A DNA stretch of 64,000 nt, taken from the NCBI GenBank assembly GCA_012932295.1, contig JAAONU010000001.1, positions 57,323,693 through 57,387,692 on the forward strand, written 5' to 3'. Within the stretch, counting starts at the first letter, position 1, and each line of letters starts with the position of its first letter. The stretch is from Cyclina sinensis (lineage: Eukaryota > Mollusca > Bivalvia > Venerida > Veneridae). This document shows positions 1 through 14,800 of this stretch, one piece after another. A program made the position numbers and the translations under genes. The notes beneath the pieces were generated by a model, which saw only the letters and a program-made list of their open reading frames with translations, ran no database searches and had not been told where the DNA came from.

Positions 1-3000
1 ACATATTCACAGAAACGTTGACGTGCACTGGTACACCACATGCCCTTGGAGTACGTTTGGTCGACTACTGTCTCATACATATGATATCTTTGAATCTTCT
101 ACACCCATTCCCAAAAATCACTCCTAAATGGTTTATCAAAATTTGGCTATTTTAAGACCTGACCTCACTGTGAGTTTCAATTTCAGACAAGATCAGTTTT
201 CAAGATTTTGGGGTGAGGCCCAATCAGTAAATAAGTGAACAAACTTTAAGCAATATTTTAATATAATGAGTTATTTTTCTTCAATAACTACACAGATCAC
301 TGAACATCTGTATTCATTTTTTTTAGTAATTATCAACATGTAAAACTTATAAAATAAATAATTTCTATTTATCAACAAACAACTATGCACAAGTTGTACA
401 TAAACTTAACACAACTTTAAATAGAACATGCATTGAGGGTTGGAAGCAAAACACTTAAATGTCTAAAGATACACAAAAATTTTGCTTAAAATATTATACT
501 TAGGAGTGTTGTGGAAACTCGTCAAACTTAAAATACATCTGAAGGAATTCTTGGAACAGCTGTAGCTTGGGAACAGTTCACAAAAACAGCACAAAATATT
601 AAGACTTTCAGGACTTTAAACGGTGAACATTTTCATTCCAGTTCAAACAAGGACTGAAAACTGAAATAGAATCACTGCTGGAAAGAGGACAAAATGCCAC
701 TGAAAATAAATAGTGATTAAACAATATGATAATGTGGTTTCTGACACCAGTTCTGACTGTCGCCTAGTGACAGTGCTATAGTGACAGTATCATAAACAGA
801 CTTGAATACATCTTGGCTTCTGGACCCTCATATAAAACTACATTTGTTACGCTCAATTCTGACAGAGACATATCCTGCTAGCTTACAAGCTGTTTCTGGT
901 TTCTGAACATGTAATATGTGATGCCACTGATGATGTAGTGATGTTATTAATGATGTTGTGTATTATTATATGTATTAGTCTCTTAAACCTCTATCATGAG
1001 TGACTTTGTATACATAGTGTGACTTACTGTTTTAATCGGTAATATTTGTGTGCTATTTGTACCATGAAGAGACTCAAATAAACAATAAAATCTAGTTAAA
1101 ATCTAGTTTTCAAATTTGAATTTTACCACAGAAATTTCTTGGCTACTTTTTCCAGTTTTTAAATAAAGTGTCACATTTATTTCAAACTGAATGACACTGA
1201 AAAGCCTCCTTCTTTCATTGTCTGTCTTCTTTTGAAATAACAATAGTCTTTTCTTTACTTGTTCTACCATTTTTAAATGTTTGAGTAAAAATCCATTTTG
1301 AATAAAGCAACCTCACACAAATATGTGTACACTTATAAAAATAGCCAAAGAATGGTTTAACTGTTCAAAAATCAATTATTTGAAGAAGCTAGCCTACCCA
1401 GAACTGAGGAGAGAAGTTAATATCAAGAACCTGTAAAACAGGTGATTTTAATGTCAAAATGCAGCACTAATATATATCATATAATTACATATTTGGTGTT
1501 TCTGTCCTTCCTAGAACAAGACATAATCCTATAAAATACAGTGTATACATTATCTGTGGAATGCTTTGTTTGTCATACAAAGTAAATCAGTCGCATTAGC
1601 AAAATTGTACAACAAACTGACAAGACTAACTTAACTTTAGGTGATACAGACCACAGGTACTAGACTCAGGACTAGGACCCTAAATATATTGGGGAATAAA
1701 AATTTCAACATCATTTGTTACAACTATACTGTATGGATATAACTAAAGTTATAAAGTTTGAAAATTATCTGAAAGTTGTATTATTTTGGTTGATTCTGAT
1801 GCATATTTAAGATCCAAGTTATGTACTCTGTACCTGTGAAACAGACCTGGCATTAAATTACAACACAAGTAGACAAGCCTTCTGTGAACAAAGAGAAAAT
1901 GACAGAAGAAGACAAATTATATTACAGACTTCCTGTATCTCTGACATTCAGAGCACTGGTTATGTTCTGTTTACGTTACTTCAACAATAAACATATCAAT
2001 GATGAAGATAAAAAGTTCACCAATGTAACAACATTCCTTGAGAGTACTAAGGCAGTTAGTACTTAACATACAAGCAGCTGAGTGAACAAAGCATTAAAGG
2101 TCTGTGGTTCTGACCACTTGACTATACAGGCAAATAGAAAACATTACTAACACTATTAGAATGATGGGCTTTGCAAATAAAGAAGTCTGAAAACAGTGTA
2201 ATATTTTTTTTTCAAACTGTTTCTACTGAAACCTGGAACTACAACTGAAATATGTATGATTCTTTTACTCCTAATGTAAAGGCAATATATTATAAATACA
2301 CAACCAAACTTCTTCCAAATTGGAAAAATAACTGAATAAATATGTAAACATAACTTCAACCATTTCATGGTATCAAGGTTATAATACTGGGCTACGTAAG
2401 TATTGAAAACGGGACTGAAATGAGACATGTCTTTAAACCTTACATGCAATGGCACTTTATATACATACATGTTATTGATGTATTGCATACCTAAGCATTT
2501 TATCTGCAAGTTGTTTGTACTTCAGGCTATGTTGAAAGTATAGACCTAGTATGTTTTTGGAACTGCCTTGTAATTAAACAACAGCTGTTAGAATGACACA
2601 ATGTATGACCCACTTTTGCACATGAGAAATCCCCACAATCAGTAAAGAAACTATCAACTCAGCCTAAAACAACAGGATCCAAAAGTCATCTACTCATGAT
2701 GATAAACTATTCAAAATTCCTATATTCACCCATTCTTAAGTAACTGATTAAAGAGCACTTTTGAAGTATAGATTCCTGTGAACCTGATATCTGATACAGC
2801 AAGTACAAAATAAAGATGACTTATCTACACAAGCCTACCCAACCTAGTTTCAGGGATTTATGTACAAAAGTTCTTACAGGCTCCTGTAGCTTGACCATTG
2901 ACCTTCATCATGCCAAACCATGCTGTTAAGTTTTCAAGGTCCCAGAAGCTGTTGTTCTTTAGTTTCTGAACAGAAACCCTTTCCTTAGTGCAGGCCCCCG

Positions 3001-4769
3001 TGTTCTTGGCTTTGACTCTGTGGGCCAAAAAACTATAGGACTCATCTACTCACCATGCCCCACCTGTGATCTTGACCTTCTTAGCACCAAAACAACAGAG
3101 GTAATCTACTCATCATGTTTAACCATCAAAGTTTAACCACCATTAAAGTCTTAAGGTCCTGGGAGCAGTTGTTGGTCGGAAACAGTTTTCTAACTATGGG
3201 CCCCTGTGACCTTGACCCTAGCGCCCAAAATCAATTGGGATCATTTACTCATCCTGCCTAAACATCCTGTAAATAATGAAGATCAAGGAAGTTGCTCTTC
3301 AATTATTGATTGGAAATCGTTTTTGAAGTATAGGTCCCTGTGGGTTTGATCTTTGACCTAGCAGTCCCAAAATTAACTGGGTTCATCTACACTAGATACC
3401 CATCCTACCCACTAAATCTCAAGTCTCTGTGTTATTAATGTGTTCTTGATTGGAAACCACCTGATCTACTGACTGACTGACAGACATGAACAAAGCAATA
3501 TATCTCCATGTCTTTAAATGGAGGCATAAAAATTAGATCATAAAAGTATCAATAAAGAACAACCTTTTAAATGTAAAAAAAAAAACAATCCCAGCTGTTC
3601 GACCTATTAGCTGTATTACTTCATAATTACTGCCAGAGAATAGGATTAACAGTCATATGTCATGTAATCTTACAGCATGTAATAAAATATTTCTTACATA
3701 CAAACAAAATCTGTCACCCTTGGCAAGTAAATTTTCTTTGGCAGTCAGTTCAAGTCTAAAATTTCTTACAAAATATTTTTCACGTGTGATATCCTTACAG
3801 AAATATTTTGTAAGGATGCCTTTAACAAAAATAAGATAATGAAAAAAAACACAATGGATTTCACACATAAAAAAATATACTGGTATGAATAAGAGTTGTA
3901 AAGACATTACTTTCTGCAGTTTTCTTCTTGAATCAAGATATAAATAGATCAGGAAATAAGTTATCAACTAGTCATGTACATGTTGGATTGAAGCACTTTA
4001 GTATATCATCACAGTTCAAATATAAGTTAAAATGTCGCAGAAAAAAAACATCACACTGCTAGATTAACCTTCAAGAAATTGCTCTTAGAAATCTGCATTT
4101 CTGTAACATTACTTCCAAAGGATCCATCTTTTACCTCACAAAATATCGATGGACTGTAAACATGTTTGTATACTGCACCCATGAACATGTCTACAATTCT
4201 GTCTCTATGTTCGATTGTGTTTTCAAGACTCTACCCTACATATGCAGGACAGCTTTTCAGAAAACAATCTGGCAACAGTTTCCTTTTTTTCCATGTGCAT
4301 TCAAACGTCTGTGGTATTTGTTTTATAAATACACGTGTAGCGCTTAATAATTCTAATCAGATTTGCCAACTGCATGACTTTGTAAGTACTGGTTGATACT
4401 TAAACAAAAAAACTATGTCACCCAGGTATGCCTACTCTATCTAACAATCAGAAATAGCATATACAAATCAAAGTTGTCAAAGTGCATGTACTAATCAATG
4501 GTTTATATAATGTATATAATATGAAAAAAATGACATCTTATCTTTAAACTGAAGAAGGTTAAAGACAACTGTGTTTTGAATTAACCACAGGTATTTTAAA
4601 CATTTATTAATGACATTCTATAAGCTACACCTGATTTTAAGTTAGGTAAGGTACAAGATGTTTTGAGGTTAAATCACCTTTGCACTTGTCTTTCTGTGAA
4701 AAAATATGCTTTGAAAAAAAAATGCAACAACCTCTTGGTATGCATATCTAGAAAAACTAAAATGATGTG
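1..4769. other. 3' flank of the gene; no gene seen
   Basis: AT-rich DNA with only short spurious ORFs and no splice-flanked coding blocks that I recognise. It contains the dispersed repeat at about 2830-3535, described separately. Nothing else is supported. Confidence 0.6.
2830..3535 (+). mobile_element. Degenerate dispersed repeat with internal units and 3' hairpin
   Basis: Several degenerate units repeat 'ctgtgaccttgacct...aaaa...tcatctactcatc' at about 130-150 bases. They end in gactgactgactgacagacatg, a TCTCCAT...ATGGAG hairpin and GGCATAAAA. Architecture and terminal sequence match the other minisatellite-bearing elements in the window (see 24.3, 30.4 and 42.1 kb). Confidence 0.6.
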
Positions 4770-5769
4770 TTTATCAATAAAAATTGGCCTTTATTTAAGA
4801 CATACAAAACCTAAAAAAAAATATTGCCTAAAAAGTTGCATCGTTTTGTCAGAAAAGTATATATGAGTTATAAATGCAATAGTTTTAAACTGCTTCTAAT
4901 ATTTCTTCAATATTGTGTCTTTGGCAGAACCTGCTCCACATATCTAGTGGTATACATCTTGAGAACAACAAGCAAAATGATAGATTTTCAAATTATATAA
5001 AATAACAGAATTATGCATAAATTCTCTACATACTGAAAGTGAAAGTGCAGTTTATGAATTACTTAATGCAGGAAATATGCCAATTTTACGCCTAACCTTG
5101 GATATTTGTTTTTACTATAGATACATGCATAATGTTTGTACAACAACACATATCATCGGTATTTTTTCTGCATATAAATAAGGGGAGTGTACTTTAACAC
5201 TTACAAAAACAGTGGGGTATGCAATTATCAAATCACCAGCAAACAATGACATATTTTAAATCAGATGCAGTGAAGAATGTTTGCTTTGAATAAGCTAATA
5301 TATTTAGTATTAAGTAATATCCTTATATATGTTGCATGCCTATGGCATCTATATTATACCCAATTTCATTTACACTACACCTTTGGCACAATAGTTTTGT
5401 TCCCTCTATGTAAACAAGTTATCTTTGAAACACCTTGTCAGATGTATTACCCACAATTTGTACCCACTGTAATATTCCTGATACTTAGCATCAATACCCC
5501 TCCCCCCTCTCTCTCTACTACAAGTGATCCTGACCCTAGTGTTATGACCTAAAAATCTATAAATAGAAGTCTTTGCACTGAAATTTCATGAACTGAAATC
5601 CTGGTCAAGTTACACAGTCACCATGAGGACAACTCCATCAGCAGACATAGGCTTCCTGACGGAAGCACACAATATTTTCTATGCATACAGCAATCACCTC
5701 GGATCCTAGTGGTTCGTAATATCACAACTTTTTTTCATCCTGTTTATACACAGTCTGGAAGTGTTCTGA
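4770..5769 (-). other. Probable 3' UTR of the FAM13 gene
   Basis: This follows the stop codon with no further splice-like structure. Reading downstream on the minus strand, the first AATAAA I meet is at 4795-4790, about 975 bases after the stop. That would place cleavage at about 4765-4780. The end is inferred and no transcript evidence is available. Confidence 0.4.
4790..4795 (-). terminator. Candidate polyadenylation signal AATAAA
   Basis: TTTATT on the plus strand, the first perfect AATAAA downstream of the FAM13 stop on the minus strand. The hexamer is common in AT-rich DNA, so this is only a candidate. Confidence 0.35.
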
Positions 5770-5835
5770 CTAGAAATCTGAGTGGTGATGCTTGGACAAT
5801 AGAGCTTCTAATAACTTTAATCTTGCCTTTATTTG
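5770..5835 (-). CDS. FAM13A: FAM13 last coding exon 26 (residues 1043-1063 and TAG stop)
   Basis: Acceptor TTGTTTTCAG. It encodes QIKARLKLLEALLSKHHHSD and F, then TAG. It matches the extreme C-terminus of FAM13A ('HIKAKLRLLEVLISKRD...'), so the protein is complete at this end. Confidence 0.94.
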   Translation of the reverse strand, partial: QIKARLKLLEALLSKHHHSDF

Positions 5836-8800
5836 CTGAAAACAACAAATGAACAAGTTGAAAATACATTTTACATGTTTTAAGAGAAAAACGGAGGTTT
5901 AAATGTAAGGAAGATATATATGTTTCAATCTACTTCTTAACATAATTCAGCTGACATGAAAGAACAGTATGCATTGTGAAAACATGCTTTCTTGCAGTTG
6001 AGTATCTCAACATACGTGACTGTTATCAGAAATATTGCCAAATACAGTTGGACCTTAAAAGCTACTTACCTTATATTCATTATATTCTGTTTGCATAGGC
6101 ATCCTGTCATCTCTCACAACTTTCCTATGACAGAAAAAGAATAAGAGACCATTAAGGCACCTATTTAAGGCACACCCTTCAGGTATAAAACCAGCACACA
6201 GCTTAGGAAGTGTTTCATTCAAAATGGCAGCTCTAAATAGTTGTTCTTCATTTTCACTTTTATTATTATTTTTTCTGCAGGAATCATTTGGTCTATTTTT
6301 TTTTCTAATAGTTTAGAAGCAATTTTATGTGGAAATACATTCAGAATAGAATTTATGATTGATTATTGTTTTTCATACTAACAATGGAAGAGTTACGAAG
6401 CAATCCAAATAAATATGTTAAATACCTTCCATTTCTCCGATGAAAGTTTTCTTCAAATTCTCGCAATGTTTTCCGCAACAGTTTCTTTTTATTTCGAGAT
6501 CGTATCAGCTCATCTTGTAACTCAGGACTACAGGAAAACAAATCAACCATTAAATAATTAAATTAATAAAATGCTACCTTTTTTATGTTAATGCACTTAA
6601 CAAAGAAAGGGATAAATTTGTAAGAAAAAAAATAAAAAGAACTTGCAAATGAGTAATCTAGTATGAACTTCTTAATAACAATGCATAATTTCAAAATTAA
6701 TTTTTGTTTGAGATCTTGCAAATGTTTACAAATGATAAGGAAAAGGTTATATACACAGCAAGTTCATGTAGATTTGAGTCTGCTGTATTTCTATTTTCGA
6801 TGTTTTCCCTCATCTCCAGTTTTCTTCGTGCTTTTGGTGAATGTGGACCCTGGTCATCCACTGCTACCGGCCTGGTTTTCAGTATCGAAAGGTCCCGCGT
6901 CACGGCAAATTCCATTGTACCGAGTGGCAGCCCCTGTTCCTCATCTTCGTCATTCTCCATGGCTGCAGTCGGTACCCGGATTGGAAAAGCACTCTGTTGG
7001 TGGTTAGTAAACATATGTGCATCATCCTACATGAAAGGAAGATAATAATAGCAGCATTTATGTCATACTTAGCCAAGTCCTACTTGAGCCTGCACCCGAG
7101 TTTTTTCAGACAACAATGCACAAACTTGTTTCAAACAAGTGAAAACTGTGGCAACTTGATAAAATACTTACACGACTTTAGTATGCTGCAAACAATGAAA
7201 ATAATGAATCTATAAGATATTTTGACTTGTAAGAAAAGAATTTAAACAAACTTAACAACTATTAAAGCACTTACAAATTTTGAGTGAATATCAATAGGTT
7301 TATCTTCCGGCACTGCCTGCAACTCCAGATTACCCCTCGGCTGAAAACATATCACAAAATGCAAGTACTACAAACTTTTAGGCTACAAAAATTATCATTT
7401 GCAGGAGAATATAGTAATTTTTTTCCTCTTAATTTAAAACATCCAAAATAAATATTTCAACACTGCCCTGTCACTTTCGAAAGCATGACTTCTGCTATTG
7501 TTTTTACACACTATTGTGAAGCTATTTTAATAAGAATTTAAAGCCAGTGATTGTATTACATATACTGACTTAGTATCTTACTTTGGAGTGACAGGAAGAT
7601 ATATGTTTCAATTTTACTGTCACAGCATTAAGTATGTTAGCTTGGAGACATATAACCTTGGAATATTTTTTGGAAAATTTAATACAGTGGTCATCCGTGT
7701 TATAGATACTTACAGACATTGGCTGTCGGGATAACAGTCGCTTTATTGTTCTGTATCTGTCATACAATGGTCTCATCAAGTCTTTTTCATCTTTTGATTT
7801 CTGAAAAAAAAAAATCAGGAATAATGACAAAAGAACTATATTTGAAATAAAAAACTATAGTTAGTTTTAAATAATGCCATTAGAGAGAAAGCAAATAAAA
7901 ATGGCAAAGTTAAAAGAAACCATCAGGCAAAATTGTGAAAACTTTATGAAAACATCTGAAAAATTAATTTGTTCATTAAATTTCCTGACTATGTATTACT
8001 TAACTTTTCAGGAAGCCTAAGATATACACTTCTGTAATACAACAAATTCTACAAACTCTTACACAGTCAAGTCAGTGATAGGGCTAAAACTCTGTAAATC
8101 AGAGAATGGTAAAGCAATGGCTTATTTATCAGGGCTTAACTAACTGATCATGGAACTAGTAACTTTAATTTCTCAGCTAGAAAGGTAGAAGCCTAAACAT
8201 CTCTTTCACAGACAGAACAGCCTTTACAACAAATGTTGTCAAATACATCAAGTACTTCTTATCTAATATGTAAGTTATAGATAAGAAAGTTGAAATCTTA
8301 CAGGACGACCATGAACTCCTTCAAAATGAAGCAGGGCTTTCTGTACTGCCAGTTTTTCCTCCTGCACTTGTTCATGCTTCATAAGCTGTAATAACAAGAC
8401 AGATTATACACTGTACTATAAGAACTGCTTAATTTCTGTTTGTCATAAAAAAAAATAAGAGAGCCATAACGGCCTTAAAGTGCTCACCTGAGGATAAATG
8501 CATGAAATATACATGATTTAGTCAATTTTTCTTTCTTTCATTTATAGTTTCCCAAACAGACATGCTTTTTCATGGTACAATATAAATTTCAAAATTTACA
8601 AAATTCACAATATAAATTGAGAAATTTATATTGTTTACCGAAGGAACATTTGTCCAAAAAGTTTCACATTGGGCCAGCAGTTTCTAAGCAGATATTTTCA
8701 AGTTTCCCACACAGACAAATAAAAAATAATAATACCTTCCCCTTTTGTTCACATATATTTCATAATTTATACAGAGGATCACCTAATGAAGCCAGAAGAA

Positions 8801-11800
8801 TTTTTAAAGTTCCCCATTATGATATACATGTAATTATAAGGAAAAGTATGCTCCATGGTGGCCAATTTCTTTTCATGCAATGATATAAATAGCTCAGGTG
8901 AGTTAAAGGAACACTGGCTTGCTAAAAGAAGGTCCTGTAACAACCAATAAATTTTATTTTATAACTAACCTCAATATCCTCAGGTCTCTGTGCCTCCTTT
9001 CTTTTCTCTTTAAGCTTCCTCTGTATCACATCTAGTGTCTGTGACATGGTCGGGTCCATGTCTGGCAAGTCTGGTGGCTCAGTGCGCTCCCCTGTTGACG
9101 ATGCGCCACTTCCATGTCGGGACCGGCTACCCATCTCAGCTTCTTCTTTCAGTTCTACAAAAAAAAACCATTCAATAACCTACAACTTTGCCATCTTTTT
9201 GTCTTCAAAATAGAGTTATCAAAATTGAACAGAAAAACTGAAATAAAAAAAACTAATGGTTACAAAGATTTTTTTTTTTTTTAACTAAGATGAATGAAAA
9301 AAATACCTGCCATTAGTGGCTAATTTCAGTTTAGACTTAGCAAGTGAAATAAAGGTTTTTTTTTTTTTTCTACATGTCTAACTTCATTCAATGGAAGATA
9401 AACTTTTTTCACTGTATTTAGAGTTTTTTTCAAGAACACAGATCTGATGAAAATGACTTTTTTATTTAATTCATGTTTACTGTGACCACTTTTATCTTTT
9501 TACCAGTAACTTTAAAATAAAGAACTTATGAAATATTTGCTCAGAAAAAAAATGAGTGAGACATAAAAAGAAAGCCATACTTTTAGCTTCTTTTCTAGTC
9601 CTACTGAGTTCCATCATAAATTTCTTTATTTCTGGTTTAGCTGCCTTCTCTGCATGTGATGGCTGAAATGTAAAATTTCTTTGTACATTTTTGTTCCTCT
9701 GTTCAAAATCAATGCAATAAATTAAATTCTGCTTGGACAGTTTCTACAGATAAAATTACTGACATTAAGTAAGTGACATAAAAACTCTGAAAGAAGAGTG
9801 CTCATTGCAAACACATTATATTTTCAGACATCTAATTTACAAAGCTGCAGAACCTCTGTATTAGTTTTAGAGGCCTGATTTATTGCCTACACAAGAACCT
9901 GCTGTAAAACTGTAACAATGACATCCAGTTACTGCTAAATCTTGGCAATGCCAGGTCTGATATACACTAACATGAAAAGCAAAGAATACTTAGGTCGGCT
10001 TTACAATATTTCATTTTGCAGATATAGCTGTTTAAATTTGTGGTACAGCATACCAGTCTGTTCAATGTCTCTGTAGAAACTAACCTTGTAACCATGTTCC
10101 ATTTCAAATGCCTCTTCAAACTGGCGAATCTTTTTCTTTAAACCTGAAATCAAAGAATTTTCTAGTTCTGAATCTCTTGTCTCCATAAAATAAAACCTTA
10201 TTTAATTCAATCTTTTTATTTATTTTTTTTTTTACCCACAAGACCTTTCAATCTTCAATATTCATAGGGACAAATGGAAGAATTAAGGGATTTGAATAGG
10301 GAACATATTAAAAATAGCTGCATAATTCATACATATCTTTAACACATGACAGCAATGGCTTGAATTCTCTCACTATGATATCCTATGGTTAATTGTTATC
10401 ATATTCACTACAGTGAGCTGACGTCAATACCAGTGACTTTGTTTCCTAGTTAATTTTGCAGTAATGTTTGTCTCTAACAGTGAATCAAGTTCCAGACAAT
10501 GTGTAAGTGTTGTGTTTGTGTTTGTGTTTAACAGTGAATCAAGTTCCAGACAATGTGTAAGTGTTGTGTCTGGCTTTGGTTACCTTGTATTTTCCTCATC
10601 TGACTCTTCATTTTTGCTGTAAGTTCATCATCTGTACTTCCATGACTGAAAATAGACATGAAGCACCATAATGAACAGTTTCTTAAACATTATATCTTCT
10701 TTTTTCATTTTCTTTATAAGCAATATTTTCCTTTCATATCTGCTAATTTATTTATTACATGTATATATTCTGCTACTAAAGGGACTTTAAGACTTTTCAA
10801 CAGATTATGTTGTGTGCAATCACAGAAAACAAAGTCTGTTCTACTTTAATTCAACATCTTATTTAAAATAAACTTGAAATACTTGACTCAGTTTTTGTTA
10901 TACTGAAATTACTTTTTACCCTGTCAACAAGTTTCTTTGGTTTTATGTCTCTAGAATAATACTGAATTTCAAAGTACATGTTGTCAATATCAAGTAAACC
11001 AACTGCTTATTTTAACTAATATAAACACACTGATTAACCCTGAACATGCGAATTTTTGTAATGGATTTGCCCAGCTTTGAAATTTGAACAGTCCATTCAA
11101 GTTTAAGGGATTTCAATATCAAAATACAAAAATGGAGCTACCAACAGTATAGAGCCTGGTCAGACTGCACAGATGTGCAGGCTGGCCTGGCTCTATACTG
11201 GTGGCAAAGGCTAATCAATTTCGGTTCCAGCAGGTTAAGGGTTAACACTGACATATTGTGTAAATTGGACTAATTATACACACCGCAATACATCTGAACT
11301 ACCAAAAAATTTTTTTAAAGGACACGGATTACAAGCACTTCAGTTTATAGAAATTTCAGCTTTAGTACAACCACTGTATCATCAATTTCTCAATCTAGGG
11401 AGTTTAAACATTTGTCACTAGTTTAGTTGGCTTCTTTTAAGAATTCCTGCTATGACTCAGTACATAACACTCGTTAAAGAGAAAATTCAATTGTTTCCTT
11501 ACAATAAGTAACAATTTATGGCCTGTTCAATCATAATTATATAACATGGAGAATAAGACAAAAGCTGGAAAAGAAGTGAAAGTGTTTTTCAATAAATTAT
11601 GATATTAAAGAAAATAAAACTTGGATGTGTTTGTATTTATTTTTCTTTTTACATAGAGTTGAAGTGCAACTATTGTTTTCACTCCCATTAACCAGTACAT
11701 GGATATTGAGGGGGAAGGTTCTGGGGTTTGGTGAAATCTAGATCTACAGTCGATTACTCAAGGTCCTATTCAAAACAAGCGCTACCTTAGAATGAACCCC

Positions 11801-14800
11801 ATGCCCCGGGGGTGTGTTGACCATTGACCCAGTGACCTCAAAGTGGGTAGAGTACATCAAGCTGCATGCACCTGTGAAGTATGGAGGCTGTAGGTGGAGG
11901 GACTTCCGTGTTATGGTCAAGGTTAAAGTTTTGTGACAAACAAAAAAATGGAAAGACCAAAAAAAAATATGCCCTACCTCCAGGGGCATAAAAATGGTTT
12001 ACTCAACAACACCAAATAATAAAATCTTAGTTACACTGACTGAACAGAAAACACAGCCACAGATATAACTGGGTTAATTTATTAGACTGCTAGCATAATG
12101 TGCTACTCCCTACATTAAATAAATCACAGTCCTTTTTTCTCCATTAACTTTCCACCCATAGCATTACTAAACCTCTCAAAGTGAAATTTATTAATTAACA
12201 TCACTGCAGCAAAACAAGTCCTGGTTAATTAATTTCTTAACAAGAGAAATCTAGATCCCCTTGAACAGATTTAAGTTACCATGCAAGCTTTTCTGTCAGA
12301 CATAATAATTAACTGTAACATCATTTCCCATACTTTCAAAAAAGATAATAAATTTCAAGTCTTAAAAGCATTTTTACATAAAACATATATAAAACAAATT
12401 AACGCAAATGGTTTTATTTGCGTTACAGTTGTTTACTTGGTAATTCACAAATAAGAATAAACAGTTTAACATCAAATCCAGCGCTAGCAAGGTAATGCAC
12501 ACTAAAAATACAAATAAACTGGAGAAAGCAATAGCCATTGTCTGACTTTAAGCATTTATTGTAAAGATGTTATCAAAATAAATCCATCTGATTCAGAAAA
12601 TAGCACTGAGCTCACTAGGAGTGACCTTGTAAAAGGGGCAAGTGGGGGATGGGGGGTGGAGTCTTTTTTTTTTTCTTTGATGGATATAGCCTATGCAGCT
12701 ATAGCTTGTTGTATAAAAATAGAATAGCACGTAAATGAGTTTTACAGAAAGCCATGGAGCCAGACATGACTGGGTAAGCTTCCATAATTAAGTATACTTT
12801 CTGCTTTAACTAAGGAAGAAACTCATAAACTATGAACTCGAACTTACATTGTTCTTCTACTCCTTCTTTAAAACATGTAAAAAAAAAACCATGGGTCATT
12901 CACTCAGTTATAACTGTAGAGTAGTAAATACTAATTCAAAAACAAAAGATTCAATCAACTGCCTACAGCAAAAAGACTTCTGCTCCAATAACATTTGACC
13001 ACAGTTCAAATCCCAGTTAAGTTTAAGAAGTGTAAAGCACCTAAGCCTCATTTAACCTGACTCAGGCTGTAAGTCATGAAAAGATACTGGCCTATGTTGC
13101 TAAAGAAGAGAATGGGTCAGTATTTTTCATTATTGCTGAACTTGTACAATAAATGACTATCAGAACACTTGAAACATACACTGGCAAGACAGTACCTTAC
13201 ATTTCCTCCATTAAACTTAAAGACTGCTAACAAACTGTATGTTACAATGTATGTTAGAAGTAGAGAATGCCACAGCAGCGTTTGTATTACTTCATTATCA
13301 TCAACATCATCATCAGTGTTCTAGCCAGGCAAAAAGCAGGGTACAATCTCCCCATCCTATATAAACATATCCCTGCTCATACTCTGCCTTACATCATCAT
13401 TACAATCTTGATTTAGCACTGTATCTTGAGTAAACAAATGAATAATCACTTGTCCTCTCATGTTAGCATTTAAAGAAAGTAGTTAAGATATATGATCCCA
13501 AAATTATCAAACATATTCATCATATAATCAAACTAAACTAAACTAAACTCCGTAATACATCTTTGTGTGTCTTCTTTAACAAGACCCTGTCTGTTGACAG
13601 ACTCTAGGCTAGAACAGTGATCATAATATTTAGTCAAGTGAGCAGGAGGTTTAAAGGCATATACATGTAACTAATATTGACATATAAAGCAGGCAAGCCG
13701 CTAAATCTATTCAAAATAAAGAAGAAAGAACATTTTCAAGTTAAATTTTAATTCACTTGACTGGAATCCTTCATTGTGTATATATCACTTTTGTTTAGAG
13801 AAAAGCAGACCATGCAAGAAAACTTTTTATATCTTTTAAGAGACGTTTTTTTCAGGTATTCTTTTTTTGTTTAAATTTAAAAATCAGTTTCGCATCAGGT
13901 TTCATCTAGACACAAAATGTGACACCCCTTGTGTGACACCATCAAAATTTGAATAACTATCTTCTGTAACATCTGTTTTGAACTAAAATACTGAAACAAA
14001 AAACAGATGTACGAAAGTAAAATCTAAGTGTAGACTGGGAAAATAAAAGGAAAAAGAATGAATTTTCATGCAAAAATATTGCAACTGAAGGGCATAATGA
14101 AGGTGCTTTGCTACAACATGATTGGTTGATTTGTGTGATCAGCTGACTGACCATGTGACCAACCTGTGCATTTTGTATTGGTCTTGTTCCACTTGTGAAA
14201 AGGGAGGTAAATCCTCATCATCCATAGACGTGCTGTAATAACATTGCAAAAACCAAAATCTGGTGAGATATATTAAAAACTGAATTATACCAGCATGTGC
14301 CAGCATAAACAATATAAGAAATATTCTAAAAGTAATTCTATAGGTTGCAGGTGTCTGATAACAAGTGATGTACAAGAGAAGTTTGCTTATCTTACCTATT
14401 AATATTAATATCATGCAAATTATTATCATACTGAGTTAACAGTTTCAAGTCACTAGATTAAATGTAAATATAGTATGAATTTTGGAATGAAGATTGCTAT
14501 GAATATTCAAAAGATTATAACATGACATGAAGGAAAAGATAATATTCATGAGAATACATGATAATGAGTAGGATGTAAATTTCGGCTAACAATACTGTCT
14601 GCAAGGAGTATACTTAATAATGAGACAACAATTTCTGCACGTCATCTTGATGTGGTAAACATTTGTCTGAAGTTTCATCAAAATTCTTCAAAGGGTTGAA
14701 GAGTTACAGAGCGGACAGGATTTTCAATGTTAATGTCACTGTGACCTTGACCTTGGAGCCAGCCATGCGGAACATGCGTTCTGCACGTCATCTTGATGTG

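Larger units (their letters stand above)
5836..10583 (-). other. Short introns 16-25 between C-terminal exons
   Basis: Introns of roughly 230-590 bases separate exons 16 to 26. They contain T- and A-runs and the 54-base duplication near 10.5 kb. No repeats of the large families and no other coding signal were seen. Confidence 0.6.
10646..14163 (-). other. Intron 15
   Basis: A 3.5 kb intron. It contains a TTAA-ended inverted-repeat element (11034-11245) and a dispersed repeat (about 11690-11990). The remaining sequence is AT-rich, with no recognisable coding or RNA feature. Confidence 0.6.

Noticed and set aside
11744..11989. 81-residue minus-strand ORF
   Set aside because: It is within a dispersed repeat and shows no conserved domain or flanking splice logic.
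12995..13030. B-box-like agttcaaatcccag as a possible tRNA gene
   Set aside because: No A-box at the right distance and no cloverleaf could be drawn.
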